From NCBI GenBank assembly GCA_002720975.1, contig PBIX01000048.1:1-33462 (forward strand): a DNA stretch of 33,462 nt, in the 5' to 3' direction. Made by a program: the position numbers and the translations under genes. Shown in pieces: positions 1-7,458 of this stretch. The notes beneath the pieces were generated by a model that had not been told where the DNA came from, ran no database searches, and was given only the letters and a program-made list of their open reading frames with translations. How positions within the stretch are numbered: position 1 is the stretch's first letter; each line of letters begins with the position of its first letter. The stretch is from Planctomycetota bacterium (GTDB taxonomy: Bacteria > Planctomycetota > UBA1135 > GCA-002686595).

Positions 1-87
1 CTCCTGGAAGATTTCACGACGCACCGCCAGTGGCGCGACCAGAATTCACCATTGGGCTACTTCGTGTGCGAGTGGATCTACCAGTAG
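1..87 (+). CDS. 3' end of an unidentified protein gene (partial)
   Basis: The first 28 codons of the window are open in frame 1 and end at a TAG at 85-87. The encoded tail ends in GYFVCEWIYQ, which reads like real protein (aromatic-rich with a single Cys). The rest of the gene lies to the left of the window, so no domain can be named. The opposite strand is also open here, but that reading overlaps the end of the hydrolase gene and has a low-quality composition. I do not recognise the family. With only 28 codons, an open frame in GC-rich DNA could still be chance. Confidence 0.4.
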   Translation, partial: LLEDFTTHRQWRDQNSPLGYFVCEWIYQ

Positions 88-209
88 GACTTCTTGAGCG
101 GATCGCAGTGGATTCTTGAGCCGGCTGAAGAATCGAAAGGAGTACAGCGGATTCAAAGAGCCAGCACCCAATGGCGCAAGCCAAGTGAAAGCCTGATCCA
201 GCCCAGGGG

Positions 210-1265
210 TTACTCGAACAGCACCCTCTCCATCGCGAGGGCAATGGGCTTGAGGATGGCATACTCGCAGTTGCTCATCAGGACCACGGCCGTGCCGCGA
301 TCGGGGAACAGCCGCATCAGGGTACGCGTGGCCTCCTGGGAGCCGCTGTGGGAGATCAGACGCTGTTCATGCGCTTTCCCCACAGAGAAACCCAATCCAT
401 AGGAGCTGGTCTTGCGCTCGGGCAGGGGCTGGCGGGTCCACATTTTCTCGCGCGTCGCGGGCTTCACCAGCTTCTCTCCCATCAGCCCCTCGGCGAAGCG
501 GGCCAGGTCTGAAATGTTGGACGTGAATCCACCACCGGGAAGCTTCCAGGAGACGTCCGTGTCCGTGCTCGGCACGATCACGCCCAGGACGCGCCGGTAG
601 CCTCGTGCGCGCTCTGAAGTTCGGGTCCAGGGATAGTCCGGCCGCAGGCTCTGCATGCCCAGGGGCTTCGCGATGCGCTCCTTGACCTGCTTCCAATAGG
701 GCTCGCCTCCCGCACGTTGGACCACCGCCCCCAAGAGGATGTATCCATGGGTCGTGTAGGCGTATTTCGTGCCCGGCTCGGCCACGAGGGGAGACTCCTT
801 GAAGGTGTCGAGGGCCAGGATCACGTCCTCAAAGGGGTGCTCGACCTCGTATTCGACCTCAGTGCGGATCACCGGCCCATTGGTGTAGTGGACGATGCCC
901 CCCTGGTGGGCGAGCAGCTGTAGAGAGTTGATGGGTTGCGGCTTCTCGGGAAACTCGGGCACGTACTCCCGTACGTTCCGGTCCAGATCGAGCCGATCCT
1001 CCTCCACCAACTGCATGGCGGCGATGGCCGTCAGAGGTTTGGAGATCGAGGCCCAGCGAAAGAGCGTGTCGTCGTCAACGGGCCGAGATTTCTCGCGGTC
1101 AGCGAATCCGAAGGTTCCCCTGTGCAAAGGACTGCCCGCGCGCACCACGGCCCAAGCCAGGCCGACCAGTTCCTGCTTTTCGGCCTGAGCCACGGCCACT
1201 GAATCGACGGAGGCATCCTGGCAAACAGGAAACGCCAGGAGGGCGAGAAAAAGTGAACACAGCAT
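210..1265 (-). CDS. Beta-lactamase-fold serine hydrolase (peptidase S12 / LACTB-like), exported
   Basis: A 351-residue protein with a short hydrophobic N-terminus (MLCSLFLALLAFPVC) that looks like an export signal. It carries the three S12/class C landmarks: SxxK at S73-K76 (SISK, acylating serine and lysine), a Y-T-T triad at Y170-T172 in the place of the usual YxN and similar to the YST of mitochondrial LACTB, and an HSG at H306-G308 in the place of KTG. Family members are esterases, D-aminopeptidases or penicillin-binding hydrolases, and the substrate cannot be deduced. The open frame extends upstream to 1634, but that part overlaps the next gene and lacks protein-like composition, so I start at the ATG at 1263-1265 ahead of the signal sequence. 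It lies 94 bases downstream of the PH-domain gene on the same strand and may be co-transcribed. Confidence 0.88.
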   Translation of the reverse strand: MLCSLFLALLAFPVCQDASVDSVAVAQAEKQELVGLAWAVVRAGSPLHRGTFGFADREKSRPVDDDTLFRWASISKPLTAIAAMQLVEEDRLDLDRNVREYVPEFPEKPQPINSLQLLAHQGGIVHYTNGPVIRTEVEYEVEHPFEDVILALDTFKESPLVAEPGTKYAYTTHGYILLGAVVQRAGGEPYWKQVKERIAKPLGMQSLRPDYPWTRTSERARGYRRVLGVIVPSTDTDVSWKLPGGGFTSNISDLARFAEGLMGEKLVKPATREKMWTRQPLPERKTSSYGLGFSVGKAHEQRLISHSGSQEATRTLMRLFPDRGTAVVLMSNCEYAILKPIALAMERVLFE

Positions 1266-1359
1266 GGGTCGAGGATCGTAAGGACGGGGAGAACGCCAGG
1301 AGAAGTGGTACCGAGAGGGCGTCAGTGCTTCGCCCCTGTTCAGGCGCACCAGGATGCGA

Positions 1360-1893
1360 TCAGGAACGCGACGCCAGGTGACCCTCGATGTTCTTGAGGG
1401 TGTCACGGATCTCCACCAGCACACCGTCTTCGGCAACGTCAGCCGACGCGAGTGGTGCGACCCCGCTGGCAACCGCGTCCCGCTGGTCGAGAACCCTGTC
1501 GCGGAAACCCAGCGCATCGACCACGCCAGGCAACATGGCCTGTCCCATGTTGCTCCCCTGCCCTCCACCGGCCGTCTCGATCCGCAGGCTGCAGAGACCG
1601 AGGTAGCGCAGCACCGGCCCCTCGCTGACTGCAAGGTCGGTGATCTTGTCGAGCGGGATGTTCTTCTGGACCTTGAATAGGAAGCCCTTGCGAACGTTGA
1701 GCGAGCGCGCTGTCAGGTCGCACCCCATGGACTCGTATTGCCTCTGATGTATGGCCTTGCCGAAGATGAACCAGATCGGCATGAGCGGCACTCCAACGAG
1801 ACTGAGCAAGAGCACAAACAGCGCCTGCATCATGAAGTACATGGGCAGTCGCTGGTCGAATTCCGCCGACGCGAGGATCTCTTGTTCTCTCAT
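1360..1893 (-). CDS. Membrane-associated bacterial PH domain protein (YdbS/bPH2-like)
   Basis: A 177-residue protein with one or two membrane segments (about residues 20-45), followed by a bPH2 domain (about 50-125). The diagnostic stretch is IPLDKITDLAVSEGPVLRYLG at 79-99 followed by LRIETAGG, which matches the IPLxxIxDVxxxxGxLxRxxGLxxxxIETAG pattern of YdbS/YdbT proteins. The 50 C-terminal residues are polar and probably helical. YdbS-type proteins are membrane proteins without a settled biochemical role. I start at the ATG at 1891-1893. A longer in-frame start near 2031 would add a Ser/Arg-rich, non-conserved leader. There is no clear Shine-Dalgarno sequence. The neighbouring hydrolase lies on the same strand just downstream. 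Confidence 0.8.
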   Translation of the reverse strand: MREQEILASAEFDQRLPMYFMMQALFVLLLSLVGVPLMPIWFIFGKAIHQRQYESMGCDLTARSLNVRKGFLFKVQKNIPLDKITDLAVSEGPVLRYLGLCSLRIETAGGGQGSNMGQAMLPGVVDALGFRDRVLDQRDAVASGVAPLASADVAEDGVLVEIRDTLKNIEGHLASRS

Positions 1894-2030
1894 GGTCGGT
1901 TGATGATAGGGATCCGAGCCTGGAACAGAGGTCCTATCTCGGCCCGCAGGGGGCATCCGACGGCAGCATCCGGAGTCCTGGCTCCTCGCTTCCGCCGCAA
2001 CTTTTGCCCGTGATGACCAGCTGACCCCCA

Positions 2031-2090
2031 TTCTTGGGCCCCAGAATAGCCCTTTATAATACTTTTGCGTATACTACTCGCCCGTATACC
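2031..2090 (+). promoter_or_regulatory. Candidate AT-rich promoter with paired GTATAC palindromes
   Basis: Within GC-rich surroundings this short stretch holds a perfect TATAAT at 2055-2060, with a weak TTG-containing -35 candidate near 2031-2039, 15-18 bases upstream. Just downstream are two copies of CGTATAC (palindromic core GTATAC) at 2068-2074 and 2083-2089, spaced 15 bases start to start. That spacing would suit a dimeric repressor or a second overlapping start (TATACT at 2070-2075). It lies 24-83 bases before the ATG of the ATPase gene. The promoter role is inferred from sequence alone. Confidence 0.42.
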
Positions 2091-2113
2091 TCTGAGGGGC
2101 TACCCTCCCCCCC

Positions 2114-3466
2114 ATGTTCGTGGGCAGAACGAGGGAGTTGGCCGTCTTGGAGGAGCTTCGGGAATCGGGGCGGCCCGAGCTCTTTGTCTTGTACGGGCGT
2201 CGGCGCGTGGGCAAGACCGAGCTGCTGCAGCAGCTGTGCGAGGGTGGACGGGCGGTCTATTTCCTGGCGGCCCAGGTACGCGAGCGCGACAACCTGCGCG
2301 CGTTCCGCGAGGCCCTGAAGGATGGACTGGGCGGAGACCCGTTGGTGGATGGGATCGAGTTTCCCGACTGGTCCACGGCCCTGGGCTTCGCCGCACAACG
2401 GGCCGGGGACGAGCGCCTTGTGGTGGTGCTCGATGAGTTTCCCTACCTCTGCGATTCGACCAAGGGTCTGACCTCCCAGATCCAACGCTTCTGGGATACG
2501 GTAGGCAAGAAGAGCTCCTTGATGCTGGTCCTCTGCGGCAGCCAGGTTTCGTTCATGGAGAACGAGGTCCTGGCCGAACGCTCACCGTTGTTCGGACGAC
2601 GCACGGGCCAGCGCCGACTCGAACCCCTGCACCCCGAAGACACGCTCGCCTTCTTTCCGGACTGGGACGTGCGCACGCGCCTCACGGCGTACGGGATTCT
2701 GGGCGGGATGCCGGCCTATCTGCAACGCTTTGACTCCTCCCTCGACCTGCGCACGAACCTGGAGCGCGAGATGCTACGGCCCGAGGGATATCTCTTCGAC
2801 GAGGTCTCCTTCCTGCTGCGCGCCGAGCTCTCCAGCCCGGCCACCTATAACTCCATCCTGGCCGCCGTGGCACAGGGCGCCGAGAAAGTGGGCGACATCG
2901 CCCTCGCGGTGGGCGTGGATTCCACGACGGCCAACAAGTACCTGCATGTGCTACGCGAGCTCCGGCTGGTCTCGCGCGATGTGCCCGTAACCGATCCCAA
3001 CCCTCTGCGCTCCCGGCGCGGGCGGTACTCCATCGCCGATCGCTTCCTGACCTTCCACTTCCGTCACCTGCAGCCGCACCTGTCCCTGATCCACGCGGGC
3101 CGAGGCGAGCGCGTCTTCGAGGAGTTCATCGCTCCGGACCTGGACCGCATTTTTGATGAGGCCCGGGTCGACTTCGCCCTCAGCCACATGCGGCGCGAGG
3201 CGGCTGAGGTCCTGGGGGATGAGGTCATCGAAGCGGGCAAGTTTGACGGCCAGTTTGTGCGCGTTGTGGGCCGCACGGCGGGCGGGCAGACCGTGGCCGG
3301 CGTCATCGTCCCCGACGGTCAGGTCCAGACCTCCGCCTTGGAGGATGAGTTGGCGGAACTGACCCAGGTTTTCGGAGTGGAGCCCCAGAAGCTGGTCTAT
3401 GGAATCACCGGTCGCGTCGACCGGCCCCTTGAGGTGGAGCACGTGCCCGAAGGAGAGCTGCTATGA
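2114..3466 (+). CDS. AAA ATPase of the ATPase_2 (archaeal-type STAND/MNS) family with DUF234-like C-terminus
   Basis: A 450-residue protein starting MFVGRTRELAVLEELR, the typical opening of ATPase_2 (PF01637) proteins. The Walker A loop is GRRRVGKT at 28-35 and Walker B is VVVLDEFPYL at 103-112. A sensor-1-like strand LVLCGSQVSFME lies at 138-149. A winged-helix-like segment follows (about 245-290: YNSILAAVAQ to VLRELRLVSR). The C-terminus (about 300-440, RYSIADRFLTFHFRHL) matches DUF234, whose better-known members carry a PD-(D/E)XK-like nuclease fold. I cannot see a clear ExK catalytic pair here, so this copy may be inactive as a nuclease. The gene overlaps the next one by four bases (ATGA). 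No Shine-Dalgarno sequence precedes the ATG. Confidence 0.85.
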   Translation: MFVGRTRELAVLEELRESGRPELFVLYGRRRVGKTELLQQLCEGGRAVYFLAAQVRERDNLRAFREALKDGLGGDPLVDGIEFPDWSTALGFAAQRAGDERLVVVLDEFPYLCDSTKGLTSQIQRFWDTVGKKSSLMLVLCGSQVSFMENEVLAERSPLFGRRTGQRRLEPLHPEDTLAFFPDWDVRTRLTAYGILGGMPAYLQRFDSSLDLRTNLEREMLRPEGYLFDEVSFLLRAELSSPATYNSILAAVAQGAEKVGDIALAVGVDSTTANKYLHVLRELRLVSRDVPVTDPNPLRSRRGRYSIADRFLTFHFRHLQPHLSLIHAGRGERVFEEFIAPDLDRIFDEARVDFALSHMRREAAEVLGDEVIEAGKFDGQFVRVVGRTAGGQTVAGVIVPDGQVQTSALEDELAELTQVFGVEPQKLVYGITGRVDRPLEVEHVPEGELL

Positions 3467-3819
3467 GCCGAGTGGACAAGGAGTTCGATCGCTACTTCTC
3501 GGCCATGGATCGCGCAGGTGGACAGGATCGCTGCTACCTGTGCCGACGGGCGCCCGCGGAGGTGAAGGCCTTTTTTGGCTTCGACGAGGACGGGCACCCG
3601 ACCAAGGCCCAGGAGTTCGGCATCGAGGACGTGGTGCTCGAGGAGGCCGACATCATGAGCTACCGCGGTATCCGCCCCATCTGTGCCGTGTGCCAGCTGA
3701 ACCTCGACGCCATCTTCATGCTCGATGAAGAGGCCCAATTGAAGGCCGTCCTGAACGAGATGCGCGACGAACGCGAGAAGCTCTGGCCAGATTCGGACCG
3801 CCCGCCCCAACAGGACTGA
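3463..3819 (+). CDS. Small CxxC...CxxC protein coupled to the ATPase, unknown function
   Basis: A 118-residue acidic protein, family not recognised. It has two CxxC pairs, CYLC at 24-27 and CAVC at 74-77, spaced as in a treble-clef or zinc-ribbon-type metal site with a 46-residue insert between them. The C-terminal third is a charged helix (about 80-118). The start is secure: ATG at 3463 overlaps the TGA of the ATPase gene (ATGA), and an AGGAG at 3451-3455 lies 7 bases upstream. That is one of the few good ribosome binding sites in this window. Tight coupling suggests near-stoichiometric production with the ATPase and possibly a physical partnership, which is inference. Confidence 0.82.
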   Translation: MSRVDKEFDRYFSAMDRAGGQDRCYLCRRAPAEVKAFFGFDEDGHPTKAQEFGIEDVVLEEADIMSYRGIRPICAVCQLNLDAIFMLDEEAQLKAVLNEMRDEREKLWPDSDRPPQQD

Positions 3820-3841
3820 TCCCGCCGTACACTCCCGCCCC

Positions 3842-5653
3842 ATGGCCGCCAACGAACAAGTCCAGAGCACCCCACCGGGGTACCTCAGCCACTTCGGCAA
3901 GTGGGTCAGTCTCTCGGCTCTCATCGGCGTCCTGGGTGGCCTCGCTGCCGTGGTCTTCAAGGCCATGACGGAGCTCGCCCGTGAGCACATCTTCGTGCGC
4001 TTCAGCGGCGTCACGGGAGAAGGTCTGGAAGCCGGCTCGTCCGGCTGGATCTGGGTCCTGATCATCCCCACCGTGGGTGGTGCCCTGGTGGGCTGGCTCA
4101 TCCACACCTGGGCCCCCGAGGCGGAGGGCCACGGCACGGACTCCGTCATCAGGGCCTATCACCGCATGAAGGGCGTGGTGCGCAAGCGTGTGATCGCCCT
4201 CAAAGCCCTGACCGCGGCGTTGACCATTGGCACCGGGGGCTCCGCGGGCCAGGAAGGCCCCGTTGCGCAAGTGGGCGCAGGCATCGGCTCAAGCGTTTCC
4301 AATGCCCTGGGATTGTCGGACCGCGACCGACGCCTGTTCCTGCTCTCGGGGGCGTCAGCGGGTGTGGGAGCCATGTTCTGTTCACCCCTGGGCGGAGCAC
4401 TCTTCGCCCCCGAGGTGCTCTACAAGCGCGAGGACATCGAGGGTGACGCGCTCGTGCCGTGCATCATCGCCTCGATCTTCGCCTACGCCACCTTTGCCGC
4501 CATCTCCGGAGTGCACCGCGTGGTGGAGATCCCCCCCGAGGTCTTTGAGAACCTGCACTTCAGCGATCCCAAGGAGTTGCTTGTCTACTTGGTCCTGGGA
4601 GTGGTCTGCACCGGTGCGGGCTGGCTCTACACGCGCGTCTTCTATGGTGTGGATCGGATCGCCGGGAACGCCAAGCGGATCCCCAAGGCCCTTCGCCCCG
4701 CCCTGGGTGGTCTGCTGCTGGGTCTAACGGCTCTGGCCATCTCTCCCATGGTAGATGGCGGCGGGATCTTCTTTGGGGGCTATGGCCTGATCAAGTCGGC
4801 TATCTCAGGCGAGCTGGCTATCTCCGCCCTGATCATCCTCGTACTCGCCAAGATCCTCGCCACCTCGTTCACGATATCCAGCGGCGGCTCGGGCGGTGTC
4901 TTCGCACCGGCTCTGGCCATCGGCGCCCTGCTCGGCGCCGCGGTGGGCCAGGGCGCCCATGAGCTCATGCCCGGACTGGTGGAACACCCCGGCGCATTCG
5001 CCTTGGTTGGCATGGGTGGGTTCTTCGCGGGCGTAGCGAAGGTGCCCATTGCCTCGGTCGTCATGGTCTCGGAAATGACGGGAGGCTACGACCTGCTCGC
5101 ACCCTTGATGCTGGTTGCGGTGGTGCACTTGATGCTCTCTCGCGGCTGGACCATGTACCAGGCCCAGGTCACGCGTCAGATCGATTCGCCCGCTCACGTG
5201 GGCGAGTTTGTGATCGACGTGTTGCAGAGCATGCGGGTACGCGACGTCCTGGATGACGTGCGGCCCCCGCGACTGATCCACGAAGACGTGACCCTGCGCG
5301 GCGCCATGAAGATCGTCGCGGACTCCCACGAGACGCACTTCCCCGTTGTCGATGATGAGGAGCAGCTGGTCGGGATCTTCTCCCTGACCGATCTGCGGCG
5401 CATCTTCCTGGAAGAGGAGGTCGGCGATTTTGTCATCGTGCGTGACTTCATGAGCGAACAGGTGATGACCGTGACCCTGGAGGACAGCCTGCACGACGTG
5501 CAGCGCCTCATGACGCGACGCGGAGTCAGCGCCATTCCAGTGGTGGACACTGAGGGGGGTCGCCAGGTCCTCGCTCTGCTCGAGCGCAACTCTATCGGCC
5601 GCGCCTACGCGGAAGAGCTCAAGCGGCTCAAGATGGGCACCGGCAGCAAGTAG
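3842..5653 (+). CDS. ClC-family chloride channel/transporter with C-terminal CBS pair
   Basis: A 603-residue membrane protein. The ClC core spans about residues 20-445 and two CBS domains about 464-595. GSAGQEGP at 133-140 is the GxEGP motif, with E138 at the gating-glutamate position (E148 in E. coli ClcA). GGVFAP at 351-356 is the GxFxP motif. LFAPEVLY at 187-194 aligns with the LFIIEEMR of ClcA, placing V192 where the transporter proton glutamate E203 sits. Val at that site is typical of channel-type ClCs. The GSGIP motif is altered (GHGTD at 97-101). CBS domains usually bind adenine nucleotides and tune gating. It starts 22 bases after the CxxC gene. Confidence 0.92.
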   Translation: MAANEQVQSTPPGYLSHFGKWVSLSALIGVLGGLAAVVFKAMTELAREHIFVRFSGVTGEGLEAGSSGWIWVLIIPTVGGALVGWLIHTWAPEAEGHGTDSVIRAYHRMKGVVRKRVIALKALTAALTIGTGGSAGQEGPVAQVGAGIGSSVSNALGLSDRDRRLFLLSGASAGVGAMFCSPLGGALFAPEVLYKREDIEGDALVPCIIASIFAYATFAAISGVHRVVEIPPEVFENLHFSDPKELLVYLVLGVVCTGAGWLYTRVFYGVDRIAGNAKRIPKALRPALGGLLLGLTALAISPMVDGGGIFFGGYGLIKSAISGELAISALIILVLAKILATSFTISSGGSGGVFAPALAIGALLGAAVGQGAHELMPGLVEHPGAFALVGMGGFFAGVAKVPIASVVMVSEMTGGYDLLAPLMLVAVVHLMLSRGWTMYQAQVTRQIDSPAHVGEFVIDVLQSMRVRDVLDDVRPPRLIHEDVTLRGAMKIVADSHETHFPVVDDEEQLVGIFSLTDLRRIFLEEEVGDFVIVRDFMSEQVMTVTLEDSLHDVQRLMTRRGVSAIPVVDTEGGRQVLALLERNSIGRAYAEELKRLKMGTGSK

Positions 5654-5765
5654 GCGCACCCACCGCCTTGCAGGACTCTTTTGGCCTCCCGGGGTGCTTC
5701 CCCAACCCTCACGCCTACGGTAGAGTCATCCCCGTCCCCTACACCCCAGCCCCGACCACAGCACT

Positions 5766-6176
5766 ATGTACGACCCCGCACTCGTCCAGCCCTTCCGTGA
5801 TGAACTCACCCAATTGGGCGTGACCGAACTGATGACCCCCGAGGCCGTGGATACGGCCTTGCGAGAGCCGGGAACCACGCTCGTGTTTGTGAACTCGGTC
5901 TGTGGGTGTGCAGCGGGTAGCGCTCGTCCGGGGCTCCGCCTCTCCCTGGATGGCGACAAGAAACCCGATCACGTCGTGACAGTCTTCGCCGGGATGGAGA
6001 AGGAGGCCACTGAGAGGGCGCGCGAGTACTTCAAACCCTACAGGCCGAGCAGCCCGCAGATCGCCCTGATGAAGGACGGCCAACTCATGAAGATGCTGCA
6101 GCGCCAGGACATCGAGGGGCACGACGCAATCAGCGTTGGCGAGACCCTCACGGCGGCATACCAAGAACACTGCTAG
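5766..6176 (+). CDS. BrxA/BrxB-family bacilliredoxin
   Basis: A 136-residue protein of normal family length with the signature NSVCGCAAGSARPG at 43-56. The redox CGC motif is C46-G47-C48. Members of this family (YphP/YqiW in Bacillus) remove bacillithiol from S-bacillithiolated proteins through the first cysteine of CGC. The C-terminal part (PSSPQIALMKDGQLMKMLQR) matches the thioredoxin-like fold, including the cis-Pro region. The cytoplasmic location is inferred from the lack of a signal. It stands alone between the ClC gene and tRNA-Leu. The start ATG at 5766 fits the usual MYD-type opening, and no Shine-Dalgarno sequence is visible. Confidence 0.92.
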   Translation: MYDPALVQPFRDELTQLGVTELMTPEAVDTALREPGTTLVFVNSVCGCAAGSARPGLRLSLDGDKKPDHVVTVFAGMEKEATERAREYFKPYRPSSPQIALMKDGQLMKMLQRQDIEGHDAISVGETLTAAYQEHC

Positions 6177-6197
6177 CGTTGTAGGATCGCCTTCCAC

Positions 6198-6282
6198 GCG
6201 GGAGTGGCGGAATTGGTAGACGCGCAGGATTTAGGATCCTGTGGCCTTGGCCGTGGGGGTTCAAGTCCCCCTTCCCGCACCA
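6198..6282 (+). tRNA. tRNA-Leu (anticodon UAG)
   Basis: An 85-base class II tRNA. The acceptor stem GCGGGAG (6198-6204) pairs with TTCCCGC (6272-6278, one G-U pair), followed by discriminator A and an encoded CCA at 6280-6282. The anticodon stem CAGGA/TCCTG (6225-6229/6237-6241) encloses the loop TTTAGGA, with anticodon TAG at 6232-6234, reading CUN leucine codons. A long variable arm and the T arm GGGGG-TTCAAGT-CCCCC follow. No integrase or att repeat is seen beside it. Confidence 0.97.
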
Positions 6283-6378
6283 ATTCACGGATTGTGGGCA
6301 CGCCAGCATGGGGCATGAGCCTAGTATCGGCAGTGCGCGGCGGGATAAGCCGGTCGTGCAGGGGAGACTCACCGCACC

Positions 6379-7458
6379 ATGACTGAAGACAGCTCCGCCA
6401 TCCTCCAGAAGCTCTTGGAGAGGGTCGGGATGGAACCCGGTCCGCTTGCTGCCGCAGCAGTTGTTGTCGCTGCACTCGTGGCGGGCAAGCTCACGCACCT
6501 TCTGATCTCCGTCACGCTGCGCACCTGGACCAGGCGCACGGCCACGGACGTGGACGATGCAGTAGTCGCCAGGCTTCAGGTCCCCATCGTTGCTTCCGTC
6601 TTTCTGTTCGGATTGCACCTGGCCATGGGCCTGCTTCCACTCGAACCCGAGTCGCGACAGAGGACCCTGCATGCCCTCCTAACCCTGGGGGCGTTGACCT
6701 GGTTCTGGTTCTTCTTTGGGCTCTCCCACCTCCTACTGAAGCACGCCAGCTCGAATCCGTCGAAGTACAAGGTCGTCGAGTCACGGACGTTTCCACTCTT
6801 TGAGAATCTATCCCGCCTCCTGATCTTCGCCGGTGGCATCTACGTCCTACTGCAGATCTGGGATATCGACACGAGTGGTTGGTTGACGAGCGCGGGTATC
6901 GCCGGAGTTGCGATCGGCTTCGCGGCCAAGGACACGCTCTCCAACCTGTTCGCCGGCGTCTTCATCGTGGCCGATGCCCCCTATCGCATCGGGGACTACA
7001 TCGTTCTCGACGCCACAACCCGCGGCAAGGTGATCAACATCGGCCTGCGTAGCACGCGCGTCCTGACTCGAGACGACGTGGAGATCACCATCCCCAACTC
7101 CGTCATCGGGTCAAGTCAGATCACCAACCAGAGCGGCGGTGGGTCCACCCGCATGCGGGTGCGGGTCAAGATCTCCGTCGGATACGACAGCGACGTGGAG
7201 GACGTACGCAGGATCCTGAATGAAATCGCCACGGCGGAATCGGGTGTATGCAGCTCTCCAGCCCCGCGTGTTCGCTTCCGCCGCTTCGGAGCTGACGGAC
7301 TTGAGTTTGAGCTGTTGGTCTGGGTTCAGGACCCAGGCCTACGGGGAGCCACGCTCGATTCGCTGAACGGATCAATACTCAGCGCATTCCGCGGCGCAGG
7401 CATCGAGATCCCGTTCCCCAAGCGCGACGTCTACATGCGAGCCCAGGACGAGAACTAG
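6379..7458 (+). CDS. MscS-family mechanosensitive ion channel
   Basis: A 359-residue membrane protein with about five hydrophobic segments (approximately 22-46, 68-88, 98-120, 142-162, 166-196). The last is the pore-lining TM3 of MscS, with the signature AGIAGVAIGFAAKDTLSNL at 172-190 and then the beta-domain start APYRIGDYI. The C-terminal domain ends in IEIPFPKRDV, a family hallmark. Such channels release solutes under hypo-osmotic shock. Compared with E. coli MscS (286 residues), extra N-terminal helices are present. AGGGGAG at 6359-6365 precedes the ATG by about 13 bases. The stop overlaps that of the convergent exonuclease gene. Confidence 0.93.
   Translation: MTEDSSAILQKLLERVGMEPGPLAAAAVVVAALVAGKLTHLLISVTLRTWTRRTATDVDDAVVARLQVPIVASVFLFGLHLAMGLLPLEPESRQRTLHALLTLGALTWFWFFFGLSHLLLKHASSNPSKYKVVESRTFPLFENLSRLLIFAGGIYVLLQIWDIDTSGWLTSAGIAGVAIGFAAKDTLSNLFAGVFIVADAPYRIGDYIVLDATTRGKVINIGLRSTRVLTRDDVEITIPNSVIGSSQITNQSGGGSTRMRVRVKISVGYDSDVEDVRRILNEIATAESGVCSSPAPRVRFRRFGADGLEFELLVWVQDPGLRGATLDSLNGSILSAFRGAGIEIPFPKRDVYMRAQDEN

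Noticed and set aside
1266..1634. Upstream in-frame extension of the S12 hydrolase gene
   Set aside because: It overlaps the PH-domain gene, is rich in Arg/Ser/Trp as expected from a wrong frame, and a signal sequence begins at the internal ATG at 1263-1265.
4805..5659. 284-codon minus-strand open frame opposite the ClC gene
   Set aside because: His/Asp/Gln-rich mirror of the CBS and membrane coding sequence with no domain signature.
6198..6378. tRNA-Leu as an integration site for a mobile island
   Set aside because: No integrase near it and no repeat of the tRNA 3' end was noticed elsewhere in the window.
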